Source: Flavobacteriaceae bacterium | GTDB taxonomy: Bacteria; Bacteroidota; Bacteroidia; Flavobacteriales; Flavobacteriaceae | Length of the DNA stretch: 64,000 bases | Assembly: GCA_018669795.1 (NCBI GenBank) | Contig: JABHSQ010000005.1 | Location: 310,001-374,000 of the forward strand | Direction of reading: 5' to 3' | In this document: positions 29,141-39,374 of the stretch, piece after piece | How the letters are laid out: each line of letters begins with the position of its first letter | How positions within the stretch are numbered: the first letter of the stretch is position 1 | The notes under the pieces: generated by a model | The model's database searches: none | What the model was told of the DNA's origin: nothing | The model's input: only the letters and a program-made list of their open reading frames with translations | Position numbers and translations under genes: made by a program

Positions 29141-29557
29141 AATTGTTGGTTTTAAATGTATTGATTATTAGCTATTAAGCCAAGGTAGTGAAATTTATAT
29201 AAAACTATTAAGTATATCGTATTTCACCTATTATTTAGATAATAAAAATGGCTATCAACTTAATGATAACCTTTAAGACTTACACCAATAGACAGAGGCT
29301 TGACCCTACACCATATTTTACACCCTGATAAAACGGCACATAATGAAATATATGATCCCTTGTCTATTGGATCTCACAAGTTTTTTGAGGTGTATCAGAT
29401 AGATCCGCCAATATTTTCATATCAGATATCCAGAAGCATCGGGTAATATACTATATTGAGACGAATGACCCTCAAAAGAAAGCAATATTTTTAAGAGATG
29501 GGGAATCAGATATTAAATAAATTAGTTGGATTTTTTTGGCTTTTTACTGCCATTTTT

Positions 29558-29591
29558 ACTGCCAGTATTGATCAATTTACTGGCAGTTTTA
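29558..29591 (+). terminator. Hairpin followed by T tract
   Basis: ACTGCCAGT (29558-29566) / ACTGGCAGT (29579-29587) then TTTT. Confidence 0.5.
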
Positions 29592-29703
29592 TGTATATTT
29601 GGTTTTCAACCTATGGCAATAAATAACCAAGGTGTGGTTAATATCAACTGTACAATACTCAACTAATACACTCTTAAATCCTTTGTATAATTGAGTTTAA
29701 ATC

Positions 29704-29733
29704 AAAAAAAAGAGTAACCATTTCTGATTACTC
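29704..29733 (-). terminator. Terminator of tRNA-Met
   Basis: Minus strand GAGTAATCAGAAATGGTTACTCTTTTTTTT directly 3' of the tRNA. Confidence 0.7.
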
Positions 29734-29738
29734 CTCAG

Positions 29739-29812
29739 TAGCGAGATCGAGACTTGAACTCGAGACCTCCGGGTTATGAATCCGACGCTCTAACCACCTG
29801 AGCTACCTCGCC
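29739..29812 (-). tRNA. tRNA-Met (CAT anticodon)
   Basis: Reverse complement GGCGAGGTAGCTCAGGTGGTTAGAGCGTCGGATTCATAACCCGGAGGTCTCGAGTTCAAGTCTCGATCTCGCTA; D-arm, TTCATAA loop and T-arm fold. Confidence 0.95.
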
Positions 29813-30048
29813 ATTTATTTTAAAACATCAATAGCTAAATCAATCATTTTTATTATAAAAAAAAATTCTTAGCTGTGATTTTTTGCGATGGCAAATATAG
29901 GAACAATTTATACGAGCACAAACATTCCGATACTGTTTTGTCATAATTATTTATAATTTATAATAGATAAATAATAAATAATTTTAGCCTTCTTTCTTTT
30001 ACAGTAAGCAATTAATATATATATTGGCCACATGCTAATAACAGCCCT

Positions 30049-30435
30049 ATGAGTGAAAAAATAAAGTACGATATGGAATTTCCAATTCAAGCATCTTCTG
30101 CACTGTTATACCAATACATTTCGACACCTTCTGGAATGCAAGAATGGTATGCAGATAATGTAAACTCCAGGGGAGAATTTTTTAATTTTATTTGGGAAGG
30201 CAGCGAAGAGGTCGCTAAGCTAATTTCAAAACAAAAAGGAAAATCAATTCGTTTTCAATGGATGGAAGATGAAGGCACCAATTATTATTTTGAAATGCGC
30301 ATCGACCTGGATGATATCACCAAAGATGTTTGTATTATGGTTACCGATTTTGCGGAAGAAGATGAAGTCGAAGAAGGGAAAATGCTTTGGGAAAATATGA
30401 TTTCTGAACTGAAACATTTATTAGGTTCTGTATAA
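30049..30435 (+). CDS. START-like (SRPBCC) domain protein
   Basis: 128 aa; FPIQASSALLYQYISTPSGMQEWYADNVNSRG. Confidence 0.8.
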   Translation: MSEKIKYDMEFPIQASSALLYQYISTPSGMQEWYADNVNSRGEFFNFIWEGSEEVAKLISKQKGKSIRFQWMEDEGTNYYFEMRIDLDDITKDVCIMVTDFAEEDEVEEGKMLWENMISELKHLLGSV

Positions 30436-30460
30436 GAAGTCTATTATATAGTATATTTGC

Positions 30461-30489
30461 ACCGCCTTCTAAAATAAGGCGGTTTTTTT
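30461..30489 (+). terminator. Rho-independent terminator hairpin abutting the next start codon
   Basis: ACCGCCTT-ctaaaat-AAGGCGGTTTTTTT then ATG at 30490. Confidence 0.8.
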
Positions 30490-31347
30490 ATGGTTAATTT
30501 AAACGGAACATTACAAAGTACGCAAGAAGGAAAAGTATCTATCAACAATAGAGGGCTGCAATACGGCGATGCAGTATTTGAAACGCTTAAAGTAGTATCC
30601 AACAGGATTAACTTTTGGGAAGATCATTATTTTAGATTAATGGCTTCTATGCGAATTTTAAGAATGGAAATACCCATGACTTTTTCTATGGAGTTTTTAG
30701 AAAATGAAATTCTAAAAACCATTATGGCCTCCAATTTAACCAACGATACCTGCAGAGTTAAGCTTTATGTAAATAGAAAAGAAGGAGGGAAGTACACACC
30801 GAAAACCAATGATGTCGACTATTTTATCGCACTTGAAAAACTAGAGACTCCCTTTTACACGATTGATGACGTTCCCTACGAAGTAGAATTATTTAAAGAT
30901 TATTATATCTATTCTAATTTGCTTTCTACATTAAAAACCAATTCGAAAATAACGAATGTATTGGGGAGTATTTTTGCAGTTGAAAATGGCTATCAAAATT
31001 GTTTATTACTCAACGAAAAGAAAATGGTTGTGGAAGCATTGCAAGGGAATTTGTTTATGGTGAAGGGTAATTTAATTATCACTCCACCCATAACAGACGG
31101 TTGTTTACGAGGGATTATAAGGAAACAATTGATCGCGATCTGTGAGCTTTCAAAAGAGTACAACCTCGAAGAAAAATCAATATCACCCTTTGATTTGCAA
31201 AAGGCGGATGAACTTTTTATTAGCAATGTTATCATAGGGATTCAACCCATAACAAAGTATCGAAAAAAAGAATTTACGAATAAGGTATCAAAGGAGTTAT
31301 TGCAAAAATTAAATGCGAAAGCTAGACTGTCTTCTGTGAGCGATTAA
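30490..31347 (+). CDS. Aminotransferase class IV (4-amino-4-deoxychorismate lyase/BCAT-like)
   Basis: NNRGLQYGDAVFETLKV, NVLGSIFAVENGYQNCLLLNEKKMVVEA. Confidence 0.88.
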   Translation: MVNLNGTLQSTQEGKVSINNRGLQYGDAVFETLKVVSNRINFWEDHYFRLMASMRILRMEIPMTFSMEFLENEILKTIMASNLTNDTCRVKLYVNRKEGGKYTPKTNDVDYFIALEKLETPFYTIDDVPYEVELFKDYYIYSNLLSTLKTNSKITNVLGSIFAVENGYQNCLLLNEKKMVVEALQGNLFMVKGNLIITPPITDGCLRGIIRKQLIAICELSKEYNLEEKSISPFDLQKADELFISNVIIGIQPITKYRKKEFTNKVSKELLQKLNAKARLSSVSD

Positions 31348-31904
31348 TTATAGGATGGATTTTCTGGCGCATTAGACCAAATTAAATAATCACCACCAAA
31401 TTCCACCATTTTTTCTTTCCAAAAACCAGCACCTGTTTTTCCAAGTATTCTGTTTTTATATTTATTTAGGGAGATCACCCAACATTTTTCCTCCAGTTCT
31501 TCCTCTAATTGATGGTGGCTCCAACCGGTATATCCTAGAAAAAAGCGAATTTCAGATTCTTTTATTTTATCTTCTTGAAGTAAGGTGCTAATTTTATTAA
31601 AATCACCACCCCAATAAATGCCGTTCGCTATTTCAATGCTATTGGGAATTAACTCCGGGATTTTATGAATAAAATATAAATTATCCTGTTCTACAGGACC
31701 TCCATTATAAATAGGAATGTTTGAGTTTAATTCAGGTATAAAATCGGTTAAATTATTTTTTAATGGTTTGTTTAAAATAAAGCCAACAGCACCATTTTTA
31801 TTATACTCAGCTAATAATACCACAGACCTATTAAAGGAGACATCTCCAATTATAGAAGGTTCTGCAACCAATAGTAATCCTTTTTCTGGTTTTAAAATAG
31901 TCAT
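31344..31904 (-). CDS. YqgE/AlgH family protein
   Basis: KGLLLVAEPSIIGDVSFNRSVVLLAEYNKNGAVGFILNKPL; internal ATG 31904 more likely than 31952. Confidence 0.9.
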   Translation of the reverse strand: MTILKPEKGLLLVAEPSIIGDVSFNRSVVLLAEYNKNGAVGFILNKPLKNNLTDFIPELNSNIPIYNGGPVEQDNLYFIHKIPELIPNSIEIANGIYWGGDFNKISTLLQEDKIKESEIRFFLGYTGWSHHQLEEELEEKCWVISLNKYKNRILGKTGAGFWKEKMVEFGGDYLIWSNAPENPSYN

Positions 31905-31984
31905 ATTGCTGTTTTCAATACTAAAACTAAGTATTAATTTAATAAAATGCAAATTTTTGGAGCAAGCACTATAAATTATAGCAT

Positions 31985-32021
31985 AAAAAAAATCCCCATC
32001 TGTTTCGGATGGGGATTTTTT
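31985..32021. terminator. Bidirectional-looking terminator
   Basis: AAAAAATCCCCATC-tgtttcg-GATGGGGATTTTTT. Confidence 0.85.
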
Positions 32022-32038
32022 AAATAAAAAAGATTGGA

Positions 32039-32311
32039 TTAGTTTACGCTACCGCTTAAATCTGATCCAGCTTTAAACTTAACTACGTTTTTAGCTTTAA
32101 TTTTGATTGTAGCTCCTGTTTGAGGGTTTCTACCATCTCTTGCTGCTCTTCTAGAAACTGACCAAGAACCGAAACCTACTAAAGAAACTCTGTTTCCTTT
32201 TTGTAATGATCCTTGAATTTCACTTAGCATAGATTCTAATGCTTTTTTTGCTGCTGCTTTCGTAATTCCAGCAGATGCTGCCATTGCGTCAATTAAATCT
32301 GATTTGTTCAT
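32039..32311 (-). CDS. HU family DNA-binding protein
   Basis: MNKSDLIDAMAASAGITKAAAKKALESML...GFGSWSVSRRAARDGRNPQTG. Confidence 0.95.
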   Translation of the reverse strand: MNKSDLIDAMAASAGITKAAAKKALESMLSEIQGSLQKGNRVSLVGFGSWSVSRRAARDGRNPQTGATIKIKAKNVVKFKAGSDLSGSVN

Positions 32312-32493
32312 AATTTGTAAAAATTAAATTGTTGGTTAAACTTCTTTTTATAATTCCCTTACAAAATTAAACGGATTACCGGTTCACGCAAGTAATAGCA
32401 ATGCAAATAGCGTTTTTTGTTAATAACTTGCTTGCTTTGTTAATAAGCTTACCCATTTTTAGTGAATTTTATAAGTTCAATGACTATAAGGCT

Positions 32494-33441
32494 TTACATC
32501 ATTTTTGAATTTTTATCAAAAGTAAATCCATTTAAAAGCGATTTTATGTCCATTTTTCGTTTTCCAGCTAGCTGTATTTCATGGATGATAAGGTAACCAT
32601 TGCCTACTGAAACTTTTAATTCTTTTTTACTGCTTAAAATCGTTCCGTTTTTAAAAGTATGTTTTTCAATTACATAATTGCAATTGTAAATTTTAACCGA
32701 ACTTTCTTTATTATTATTGATCATGGTACACCAAGCAGCAGGATAAGGATTAAGTCCCCTAATAAAGGAGTCAATATCTTCAACAGGTCGATTCCAATCT
32801 ATTTTGGTATTCTCCTTGGTTAGTTTCGGTGCGTTTTTTAAGACATCACTGATGGTCTGTTTTTTGGGATTTTCTTCACTTCGTGCTATCAATTCTAACG
32901 TTTTAATAACCAAGTGGCTTCCTGTATTCATTAACACGTCATGCAAGGACCCAACGGTTTCCCGTTCTTTTATAATTACCGCTTCTTTTAAGATGATTTC
33001 ACCAGTATCAATTTTATCATCAATAAAAAAAGTACTGACTCCTGTTTTAAGTTCCCTATTGATAATTGCCCAATTAATAGGAGCAGCACCTCTGTACTGT
33101 GGTAATAAGGAAGCGTGTAAATTAAAAGTACCATAGCTTGGCATGCTCCAAACCACCTTTGGTAACATTCTAAATGCGACCACAATCTGTAAATTAGCAT
33201 TCAATGAACGCAATTCATCTAAAAAGTATTCCTCTTTTAAGTTGCTGGGTTGTAATAGGTTTAAATTTTGGGAGACGGCATAGGCTTTAATATCAGATTG
33301 TTTTAGCTTCCTGCCTCTACCAGCAGTTTTGTCTGGCGAAGTAATTACGCCTACAATGTTTTTGCCTTCTGCTACTAATTTTTGTAAAACACCTACCGCA
33401 AATCCTGGGGTGCCCATAAATACAATTCTTAAGTCTCTCAT
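32494..33441 (-). CDS. fmt: Methionyl-tRNA formyltransferase
   Basis: RIVFMGTPGFAVGVL, NLHASLLPQYRGAAPINWAI. Confidence 0.96.
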   Translation of the reverse strand: MRDLRIVFMGTPGFAVGVLQKLVAEGKNIVGVITSPDKTAGRGRKLKQSDIKAYAVSQNLNLLQPSNLKEEYFLDELRSLNANLQIVVAFRMLPKVVWSMPSYGTFNLHASLLPQYRGAAPINWAIINRELKTGVSTFFIDDKIDTGEIILKEAVIIKERETVGSLHDVLMNTGSHLVIKTLELIARSEENPKKQTISDVLKNAPKLTKENTKIDWNRPVEDIDSFIRGLNPYPAAWCTMINNNKESSVKIYNCNYVIEKHTFKNGTILSSKKELKVSVGNGYLIIHEIQLAGKRKMDIKSLLNGFTFDKNSKMM

Positions 33442-35339
33442 TAATTTAAAAAATATTCATTCTTAGTGTTCACTCTAATTTTTTCAACATCCTGTAAATG
33501 CCTTAAAACAATTACTATTTTTGATTCAGTAAAAGTAAGTTTTTCTGAAAGTATTCTAGAAGACAATTCTCTTTCTTCCAATAAAAGTAGAATTTTTTCA
33601 GAAATAAGCTGAATTTCTTTCTTGCTTGGGCTGCTTTTTTGTGAAGCACAAACCGAACATATACCACAATTTTCGGCAGACTTTTCACCAAAATAACCAA
33701 CGAGTTGTACACTTTTACAAACAGCATCATTATTGATATAATTTAGCACAGCGTTAACTTCCGATTCTTTTTTATGGTTCAGTGCTTCTAATGCTTTTGA
33801 AACACTATTAATCGTTTTATCATCTTCCCGCGGTACTATAAAAGTAATGCTTGCATCGGTGTGAAATAGTTTTAAGTCTAAAACCCCTTCTTGTTCCATT
33901 TTTTCTAGGGCATTAATTACCGTCGCTACAGACTGCCCCGTTTTTGAAGCAATTAATTCAATTTTTACGGAGGTTTCGGATTCAAAAACACCTCCATACA
34001 TTCTTAAAATTGTTTTACCAATTAAGGAGATTGTTGGGTTTTGTTCTAAATAGCTGATGAGTTTGTCGGAGCTTATTTTAAATTTAAGAACCGACTTCCT
34101 GCCAAATTGTTTTGACAGCTGTATAATGCCCAAGCGTTCTAATGCTGTTAACCCATTATAAGTAAGTAGGGTGTTTAGCTGATAATGCTTGCAGAAGGCT
34201 ACATAATTAAAGCTATTAGTTGTAAAGGCCCCTTCGCCATAAGAAATTTGAAAGTAATTACTTAAGGATCGATAAATGGTTTTTAATTGATGGGTCGTAG
34301 GCCGTGAATCTAAAAATTGTTTTTTTATTAATATTTTATCATAATCATTGTACAGAATCATTGCACTCGAATAATTTCCATCCCTTCCGGCGCGACCCGC
34401 TTCCTGAAAATAACTCTCTATACTTTCCGGAAGTTGTGTGTGAAATACATAGCTAACATTCGGATTGTCAATTCCCATTCCAAAAGCATTGGTCGCCACC
34501 ATCACTTGCTTTTTTCCTTGCAGCCATTCCTCGAGACGTGTATTTTTATCTTCAGAGGAAATACCGCCGTGAAAAAAATGACTCGAAATACCTAGACTAT
34601 TTAATTGTTGGCTAATTTCCACCGTGTTTTTTCTACTTCTCACATAGATAATGGCCGAACCATTACTTTTCTTTAATAATTGCTCTATTCGGTATAATTT
34701 ATCTTCCTGATAATGCACTTGATAGGATAAATTTTTTCGAACAAAAGAACTTTTTATAATGGCAGGTGTTTCTAATTTTAATTGCAAGACAGTATCCGCT
34801 ACTACTTCTGGCGTTGCTGAGGCAGTTAAAGCGATCATAGGCACTAATGGAAGAAGTGTCCTAAGGATGTTGCAATTTTTATAAGCAGGTCTAAAATCAT
34901 TTCCCCATTGAGAAATACAATGCGCCTCATCAATGGCAATTAAATTGACATTCATTTGCTTGATGCAATTCTGTACTAATTCTTGCTGCAACCTTTCAGG
35001 AGATAAATACAAAAATTTATAAGTCCCATACAAGGCATTGTCCAACAATGCATTTAAATCTTGATAGGAAATACCTCCCGGAATACAAAGCGCTTTAATG
35101 CCTTTTTTCTTTAAAGAGTTAACTTGATCTGTCATTAAGGCTACTAAAGGAGAAATAACAATACAAATCCCTTCTTTTGCCAATGCTGGTACTTGAAAGC
35201 AAACCGACTTTCCGCCACCTGTAGGTAGTAATGCAACGGTGTCCCTTCCGTCTAATACGGTGGAGATGATCTCTTCCTGCCGGGAAAGAAATTGATGGTG
35301 TCCCCAATAGTCCTCCAGTATTTGAATTGGTTTTTTCAA
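33441..35339 (-). CDS. recQ: RecQ family ATP-dependent DNA helicase
   Basis: LLPTGGGKSVCFQVPAL, IDEAHCISQWGNDFRPAY, QEAGRAGRDG. Confidence 0.95.
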   Translation of the reverse strand: MKKPIQILEDYWGHHQFLSRQEEIISTVLDGRDTVALLPTGGGKSVCFQVPALAKEGICIVISPLVALMTDQVNSLKKKGIKALCIPGGISYQDLNALLDNALYGTYKFLYLSPERLQQELVQNCIKQMNVNLIAIDEAHCISQWGNDFRPAYKNCNILRTLLPLVPMIALTASATPEVVADTVLQLKLETPAIIKSSFVRKNLSYQVHYQEDKLYRIEQLLKKSNGSAIIYVRSRKNTVEISQQLNSLGISSHFFHGGISSEDKNTRLEEWLQGKKQVMVATNAFGMGIDNPNVSYVFHTQLPESIESYFQEAGRAGRDGNYSSAMILYNDYDKILIKKQFLDSRPTTHQLKTIYRSLSNYFQISYGEGAFTTNSFNYVAFCKHYQLNTLLTYNGLTALERLGIIQLSKQFGRKSVLKFKISSDKLISYLEQNPTISLIGKTILRMYGGVFESETSVKIELIASKTGQSVATVINALEKMEQEGVLDLKLFHTDASITFIVPREDDKTINSVSKALEALNHKKESEVNAVLNYINNDAVCKSVQLVGYFGEKSAENCGICSVCASQKSSPSKKEIQLISEKILLLLEERELSSRILSEKLTFTESKIVIVLRHLQDVEKIRVNTKNEYFLN

Positions 35340-35341
35340 TA

Positions 35342-35878
35342 TTAAAGGGCTAAGCTTGTTTTTATAAATTCCATTCTGTTTGCTAAGGTCCCAAAAGGAA
35401 CCTCAATTACTTCGTATCCATATTTTTCATAGCCTTCTAATAAGCAATGATGTATTTTTTCTGCCTCTTCAAAAGACTCATACCGCTCATTATCTTGTTT
35501 GTATATTTCTTTCCAAGGGGGCAATAAAAAAACCGTATCATAGCGATTATTGTGACAAACTTTTTCAAAGTCATCCGGATAGTTCACCTTTGTAAAATCC
35601 ATATAAGCAATGATATCTGGTAAACCTCTATCATAAAAAATAGGAGCATTTTTAAAATGATGGATGTCCTCAAATTGTTTTAAACGCCCTTCCAGTAGTT
35701 TTTTACTAAAAAGAATAGGGTCTGTAAGAAATAATTGATCAATGCCTTCTTTCTGAGCTTCCAAAATAACATCACGAGAAATCTCCTGCTGACATTGAAA
35801 ACCATTTTCTGAAAGGAAAGAAATCAAGGTAGTTTTTCCGGAACCAGGCCCACCAGTAATAACAATTTTATTTGGCAT
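35342..35878 (-). CDS. AAA family ATPase/NTPase
   Basis: ITGGPGSGKTTLISFL Walker A. Confidence 0.87.
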   Translation of the reverse strand: MPNKIVITGGPGSGKTTLISFLSENGFQCQQEISRDVILEAQKEGIDQLFLTDPILFSKKLLEGRLKQFEDIHHFKNAPIFYDRGLPDIIAYMDFTKVNYPDDFEKVCHNNRYDTVFLLPPWKEIYKQDNERYESFEEAEKIHHCLLEGYEKYGYEVIEVPFGTLANRMEFIKTSLAL

Positions 35879-35957
35879 ATGAATAAGATATTATGCAAAT
35901 AACGTAAATAATTATTGATAGCGAAACCCTATATTTGTAAAGTGTAAAAAAAATAAA

Positions 35958-36248
35958 ATGAAAACAGAGAAAGATACTGCTGCTTTTTACAAAAGATTAG
36001 AGGAAAGTCTTAAAAATGATACTACCTGGCCAGCTGTCTATTTATATAAGTTTATAGTTCCAACAAGCCCTGAAAAAATCGTAGAAATTAAAACTATTTT
36101 TAATGATGCGAGTGCAGAGATTAGCAGCCGTGATTCTTCCAAAGGCACCTATACAAGTATTTCTATAAATGTAAGGATGAAATCACCAGAGGCAGTTATT
36201 GAAAAATATAAAAAAGTTTCTAAAGTAGAAGGAGTTATTTCTCTTTAA
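35958..36248 (+). CDS. DUF493 family protein
   Basis: 96 aa; WPAVYLYKFIVPTSPEKI...TSISINVRMKSPEAVIEKYKK. Confidence 0.85.
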   Translation: MKTEKDTAAFYKRLEESLKNDTTWPAVYLYKFIVPTSPEKIVEIKTIFNDASAEISSRDSSKGTYTSISINVRMKSPEAVIEKYKKVSKVEGVISL

Positions 36249-36336
36249 AAATTAGTATTTTGCACGCAGAATTGAAATTACTTCATAAAATAAATCACAT
36301 TGCAGGTATATAATACTGCAATATTATCCTTAAATT

Positions 36337-36981
36337 TTGATAGATCATATAGAATACAACTCTGAGCGACCAAAGCTTATTATACCTGAATATGGAAGAC
36401 ATATTCAAAAAATGGTAGACCAAGCCATTGAAAAAGAAACAAAAGAAGAACGAAATAAAATTGCAAGCAGTATTATTGCTGTAATGGGTAACTTAAACCC
36501 ACATTTGCGTGATGTCACAGATTTTCAACACAAACTTTGGGATCAATTATTTATTATTTCAGACTTTAAATTAGATGTAGATTCTCCCTACCCAATTCCT
36601 AAGAGGGAAGAATTACAAGAGCATCCTCAATCCCTAGAATACCCTCAAAACTTTCCAAAATATCGTTTTTACGGAAACAATATAAAACGAATGATTGATG
36701 TTGCTATTGGTTGGGAAGATGGAGAGAAAAAGGAAGCTTTAGTGTTTACGATTGCAAATCACATGAAAAAATGCTTCTTAAATTGGAATAAAGATACGGT
36801 GGAAGACGATGTCATTTTTAAGCATTTATTTGAACTTTCTGAAGGTAAATTAAACCTAAAAGGAACTGAAGAAGAACTGCTGGATACCATGACTATTCTT
36901 AGTAATAATAAAAGTTATGGCGCTAAGAAAACCACAAAAACAACTAAAAATACCAAAGGGAGAACTTGGAAAAAATATTAA
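36337..36981 (+). CDS. DUF4290 domain-containing protein
   Basis: EYNSERPKLIIPEYGRHIQKMVDQAI; TTG start, directly upstream of murA. Confidence 0.85.
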   Translation: MIDHIEYNSERPKLIIPEYGRHIQKMVDQAIEKETKEERNKIASSIIAVMGNLNPHLRDVTDFQHKLWDQLFIISDFKLDVDSPYPIPKREELQEHPQSLEYPQNFPKYRFYGNNIKRMIDVAIGWEDGEKKEALVFTIANHMKKCFLNWNKDTVEDDVIFKHLFELSEGKLNLKGTEEELLDTMTILSNNKSYGAKKTTKTTKNTKGRTWKKY

Positions 36982-37055
36982 TAGGTCTTAAGCAATATGG
37001 AAGCTAATTTTAGGTTTATTAATACTACTAATAGTTAGAAAATCAGTTATTTTTT

Positions 37056-38366
37056 ATGGGATCTTTTCGAATAGAAGGAGGCAATAGGTTACAAGGAGAA
37101 ATTATACCTCAAGGTGCTAAAAACGAAACGTTACAAATACTTTGCGCTGTCTTATTAACAGACGAAGAAGTGGTGATTGAAAATGTGCCTGACATTCGAG
37201 ATGTCAATAAATTAATTGAAATTCTTGCCAACCTAGGTGTTAAGGTAAAAAAACTTGGAAAAGGATCTTATTCTTTTAAAGCGGATCAATTGGATTTAGA
37301 CTATCTAGAGTCTGAAAAATTTAAGGAAGAAGGAAGCTCATTAAGAGGATCTATTATGATTGTTGGTCCTTTGTTAAGCAGGTTTGGAAAAGGATTTATT
37401 CCGCAGCCAGGAGGCGATAAAATTGGAAGAAGACGTCTTGATACCCACTTTGAAGGTTTTATAAAATTAGGTGCTACTTTTCGGTATAATAAAGAAGAAT
37501 GTTTTTATGGTGTAGAAGCTCCTAATGGACTTAAGGGTACTTATATGCTATTAGATCAAGCATCGGTAACTGGAACAGCAAACATTGTGATGGCTGCAGT
37601 ACTCGCTACAGGAAAAACAACAATCTATAATGCTGCTTGTGAGCCTTATTTGCAGCAATTATGTAAAATGATGGTTCGCATGGGAGCTAAGATACAAGGT
37701 ATTGGCTCTAATTTATTAGTTATAGAAGGAGTATCTGTTTTAAAAGGTTGTCATCATCGAGTACTTCCAGATATGATTGAAATAGGAAGTTGGATTGGTT
37801 TAGCTGCTATGACTCGCAGTGAAATAACAATCAAAAATGTAAGCTGGGAAAATTTAGGACTCATCCCTGATACCTTCAGGAAATTAGGAATTATTTTGGA
37901 GAAAGTTGGAGATGATATTCACATTCCAAGACAGGAGAGTTATGAGATTCAAGGATACATAGATGGTTCTATTTTAACCGTTTCAGATGCTACCTGGCCA
38001 GGATTCACTCCCGATTTATTAAGTATTGTTTTGGTGATTGCTACGCAAGCAAAAGGAAGTGTTTTAATTCATCAAAAAATGTTTGAAAGCCGTTTGTTCT
38101 TTGTGGATAAATTGATTGATATGGGCGCAAAAATAATATTATGTGATCCCCATCGTGCAACAGTAATAGGTCATGATTTTGAATATCCATTAAAAGCAAC
38201 AACGATGGTATCACCAGATATTAGAGCTGGAATTTCATTGTTAATAGCTGCTTTGTCTGCTAAAGGGACCAGCATTATACAGAATATTGAGCAAATTGAT
38301 CGCGGTTATGAAAATATTGACGAAAGATTGCGAGCAATAGGAGCTAAAATCACAAGATTTGATTAA
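37056..38366 (+). CDS. murA: UDP-N-acetylglucosamine 1-carboxyvinyltransferase
   Basis: GGNRLQGEIIPQGAKNETLQILCAVLLT; PGGDKIGRRRLDTH. Confidence 0.96.
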   Translation: MGSFRIEGGNRLQGEIIPQGAKNETLQILCAVLLTDEEVVIENVPDIRDVNKLIEILANLGVKVKKLGKGSYSFKADQLDLDYLESEKFKEEGSSLRGSIMIVGPLLSRFGKGFIPQPGGDKIGRRRLDTHFEGFIKLGATFRYNKEECFYGVEAPNGLKGTYMLLDQASVTGTANIVMAAVLATGKTTIYNAACEPYLQQLCKMMVRMGAKIQGIGSNLLVIEGVSVLKGCHHRVLPDMIEIGSWIGLAAMTRSEITIKNVSWENLGLIPDTFRKLGIILEKVGDDIHIPRQESYEIQGYIDGSILTVSDATWPGFTPDLLSIVLVIATQAKGSVLIHQKMFESRLFFVDKLIDMGAKIILCDPHRATVIGHDFEYPLKATTMVSPDIRAGISLLIAALSAKGTSIIQNIEQIDRGYENIDERLRAIGAKITRFD

Positions 38367-38372
38367 TGATAA

Positions 38373-38945
38373 TTAGGATTTTTTCTTGTTGATTTCGTCT
38401 TGAAGTTTTCTTCTTAATTGTTGTTCTCTTTCTAAAGAACGTTGCCTGAAATTTTCAAATTCTTCATCAGTTTCACGAAGCTTACTTTTTGTTGTTTTTA
38501 TAATATAAAAACCACTTTTATATTTTATAAACAAAACAACAATGATTAGGAATAGTATCCCAAGTGTGAAAAACACCATAAAGGTATAGTTGGACTTATT
38601 GGTTAAAATTCCCAATACTTGGATTCCATTTTCTTTTTTCTTAGAACTGGTTAATTCGTTTTTTGTAGTAGCTAATTGAACGGTTAACGTGTTGATTTCA
38701 GAATTTTGATTTTCAATTGTAGAAGCTTTTGTTATTATATTTTCTTCTAAAAGGACTATTGAATCTGAAACATTTTCTCTCAGCTTATAAATTTTTTCTT
38801 TTTTTACGACCTTATAACCTTTATAGCTATTGGATTTTTTAATTAACTCTTTAAATTGATCATCAATAGATAATTGTTGGGCTTGCACTGTAAAAGTAGC
38901 AAGGAATACCAATAAAAATATACCTTTTAAAATATTCATCATCAT
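38373..38945 (-). CDS. Hypothetical protein with signal peptide, coiled coil and C-terminal TM
   Basis: 190 aa; VLFLIIVVLFIKYKSG TM and KLRETDEEFENFRQRSLEREQQLRRKLQDEINKKKS. Confidence 0.75.
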   Translation of the reverse strand: MMMNILKGIFLLVFLATFTVQAQQLSIDDQFKELIKKSNSYKGYKVVKKEKIYKLRENVSDSIVLLEENIITKASTIENQNSEINTLTVQLATTKNELTSSKKKENGIQVLGILTNKSNYTFMVFFTLGILFLIIVVLFIKYKSGFYIIKTTKSKLRETDEEFENFRQRSLEREQQLRRKLQDEINKKKS

Positions 38946-39009
38946 CTAAATTAACTTAATACTTAAAAAGTGCAATATCATAAAAATTGCATTAAGCACA
39001 TCCAATTTG

Positions 39010-39234
39010 TCAATAAATTTCACTCAGATATTTTATGTAAAAATTCAATCCACCTGATGGACCTCTTTTAATTTGTGAAATTATTTTCTCATAAGAAGAT
39101 GCTTCTAAATTGATCCAAGTAAATTAAATTACTAAATACTTCCTATCATTTATTGGTGAAACGCTCGCATGAATATATTTAATAGAATTAATTTTTACTG
39201 TTAATGCACCATTTTCGCAGTTATATTTTTCCAT
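39010..39234 (-). pseudogene. Small ORF interrupted by one in-frame stop
   Basis: MEKYNCENGALTVKINSIKYIHASVSPINDRKYLVI*FTWINLEASSYEKIISQIKRGPSGGLNFYIKYLSEIY*. Confidence 0.4.
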
Positions 39235-39374
39235 AATAAGAAAACATATTATTTGTATAATATTTGAAAATAAATTAGCATTAGGTGAAAAACAATAGTT
39301 TTTTTGAATTAAGTGAAATTTTATGAATAGTATTGATTAATTTTATACTCAAAAATTAATCTAAAATAACTATT

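Noticed and set aside
29558-29587. Inverted repeat as transposon terminal repeat
   Set aside because: Only 12-nt spacing and followed by T's; fits a terminator hairpin better, and no transposase is present
38373-38945. tRNA (guanine-N1)-methyltransferase annotation
   Set aside because: Similar Bacteroidota proteins often carry this name, but the sequence is only signal peptide, coiled coil and TM with no methyltransferase motif
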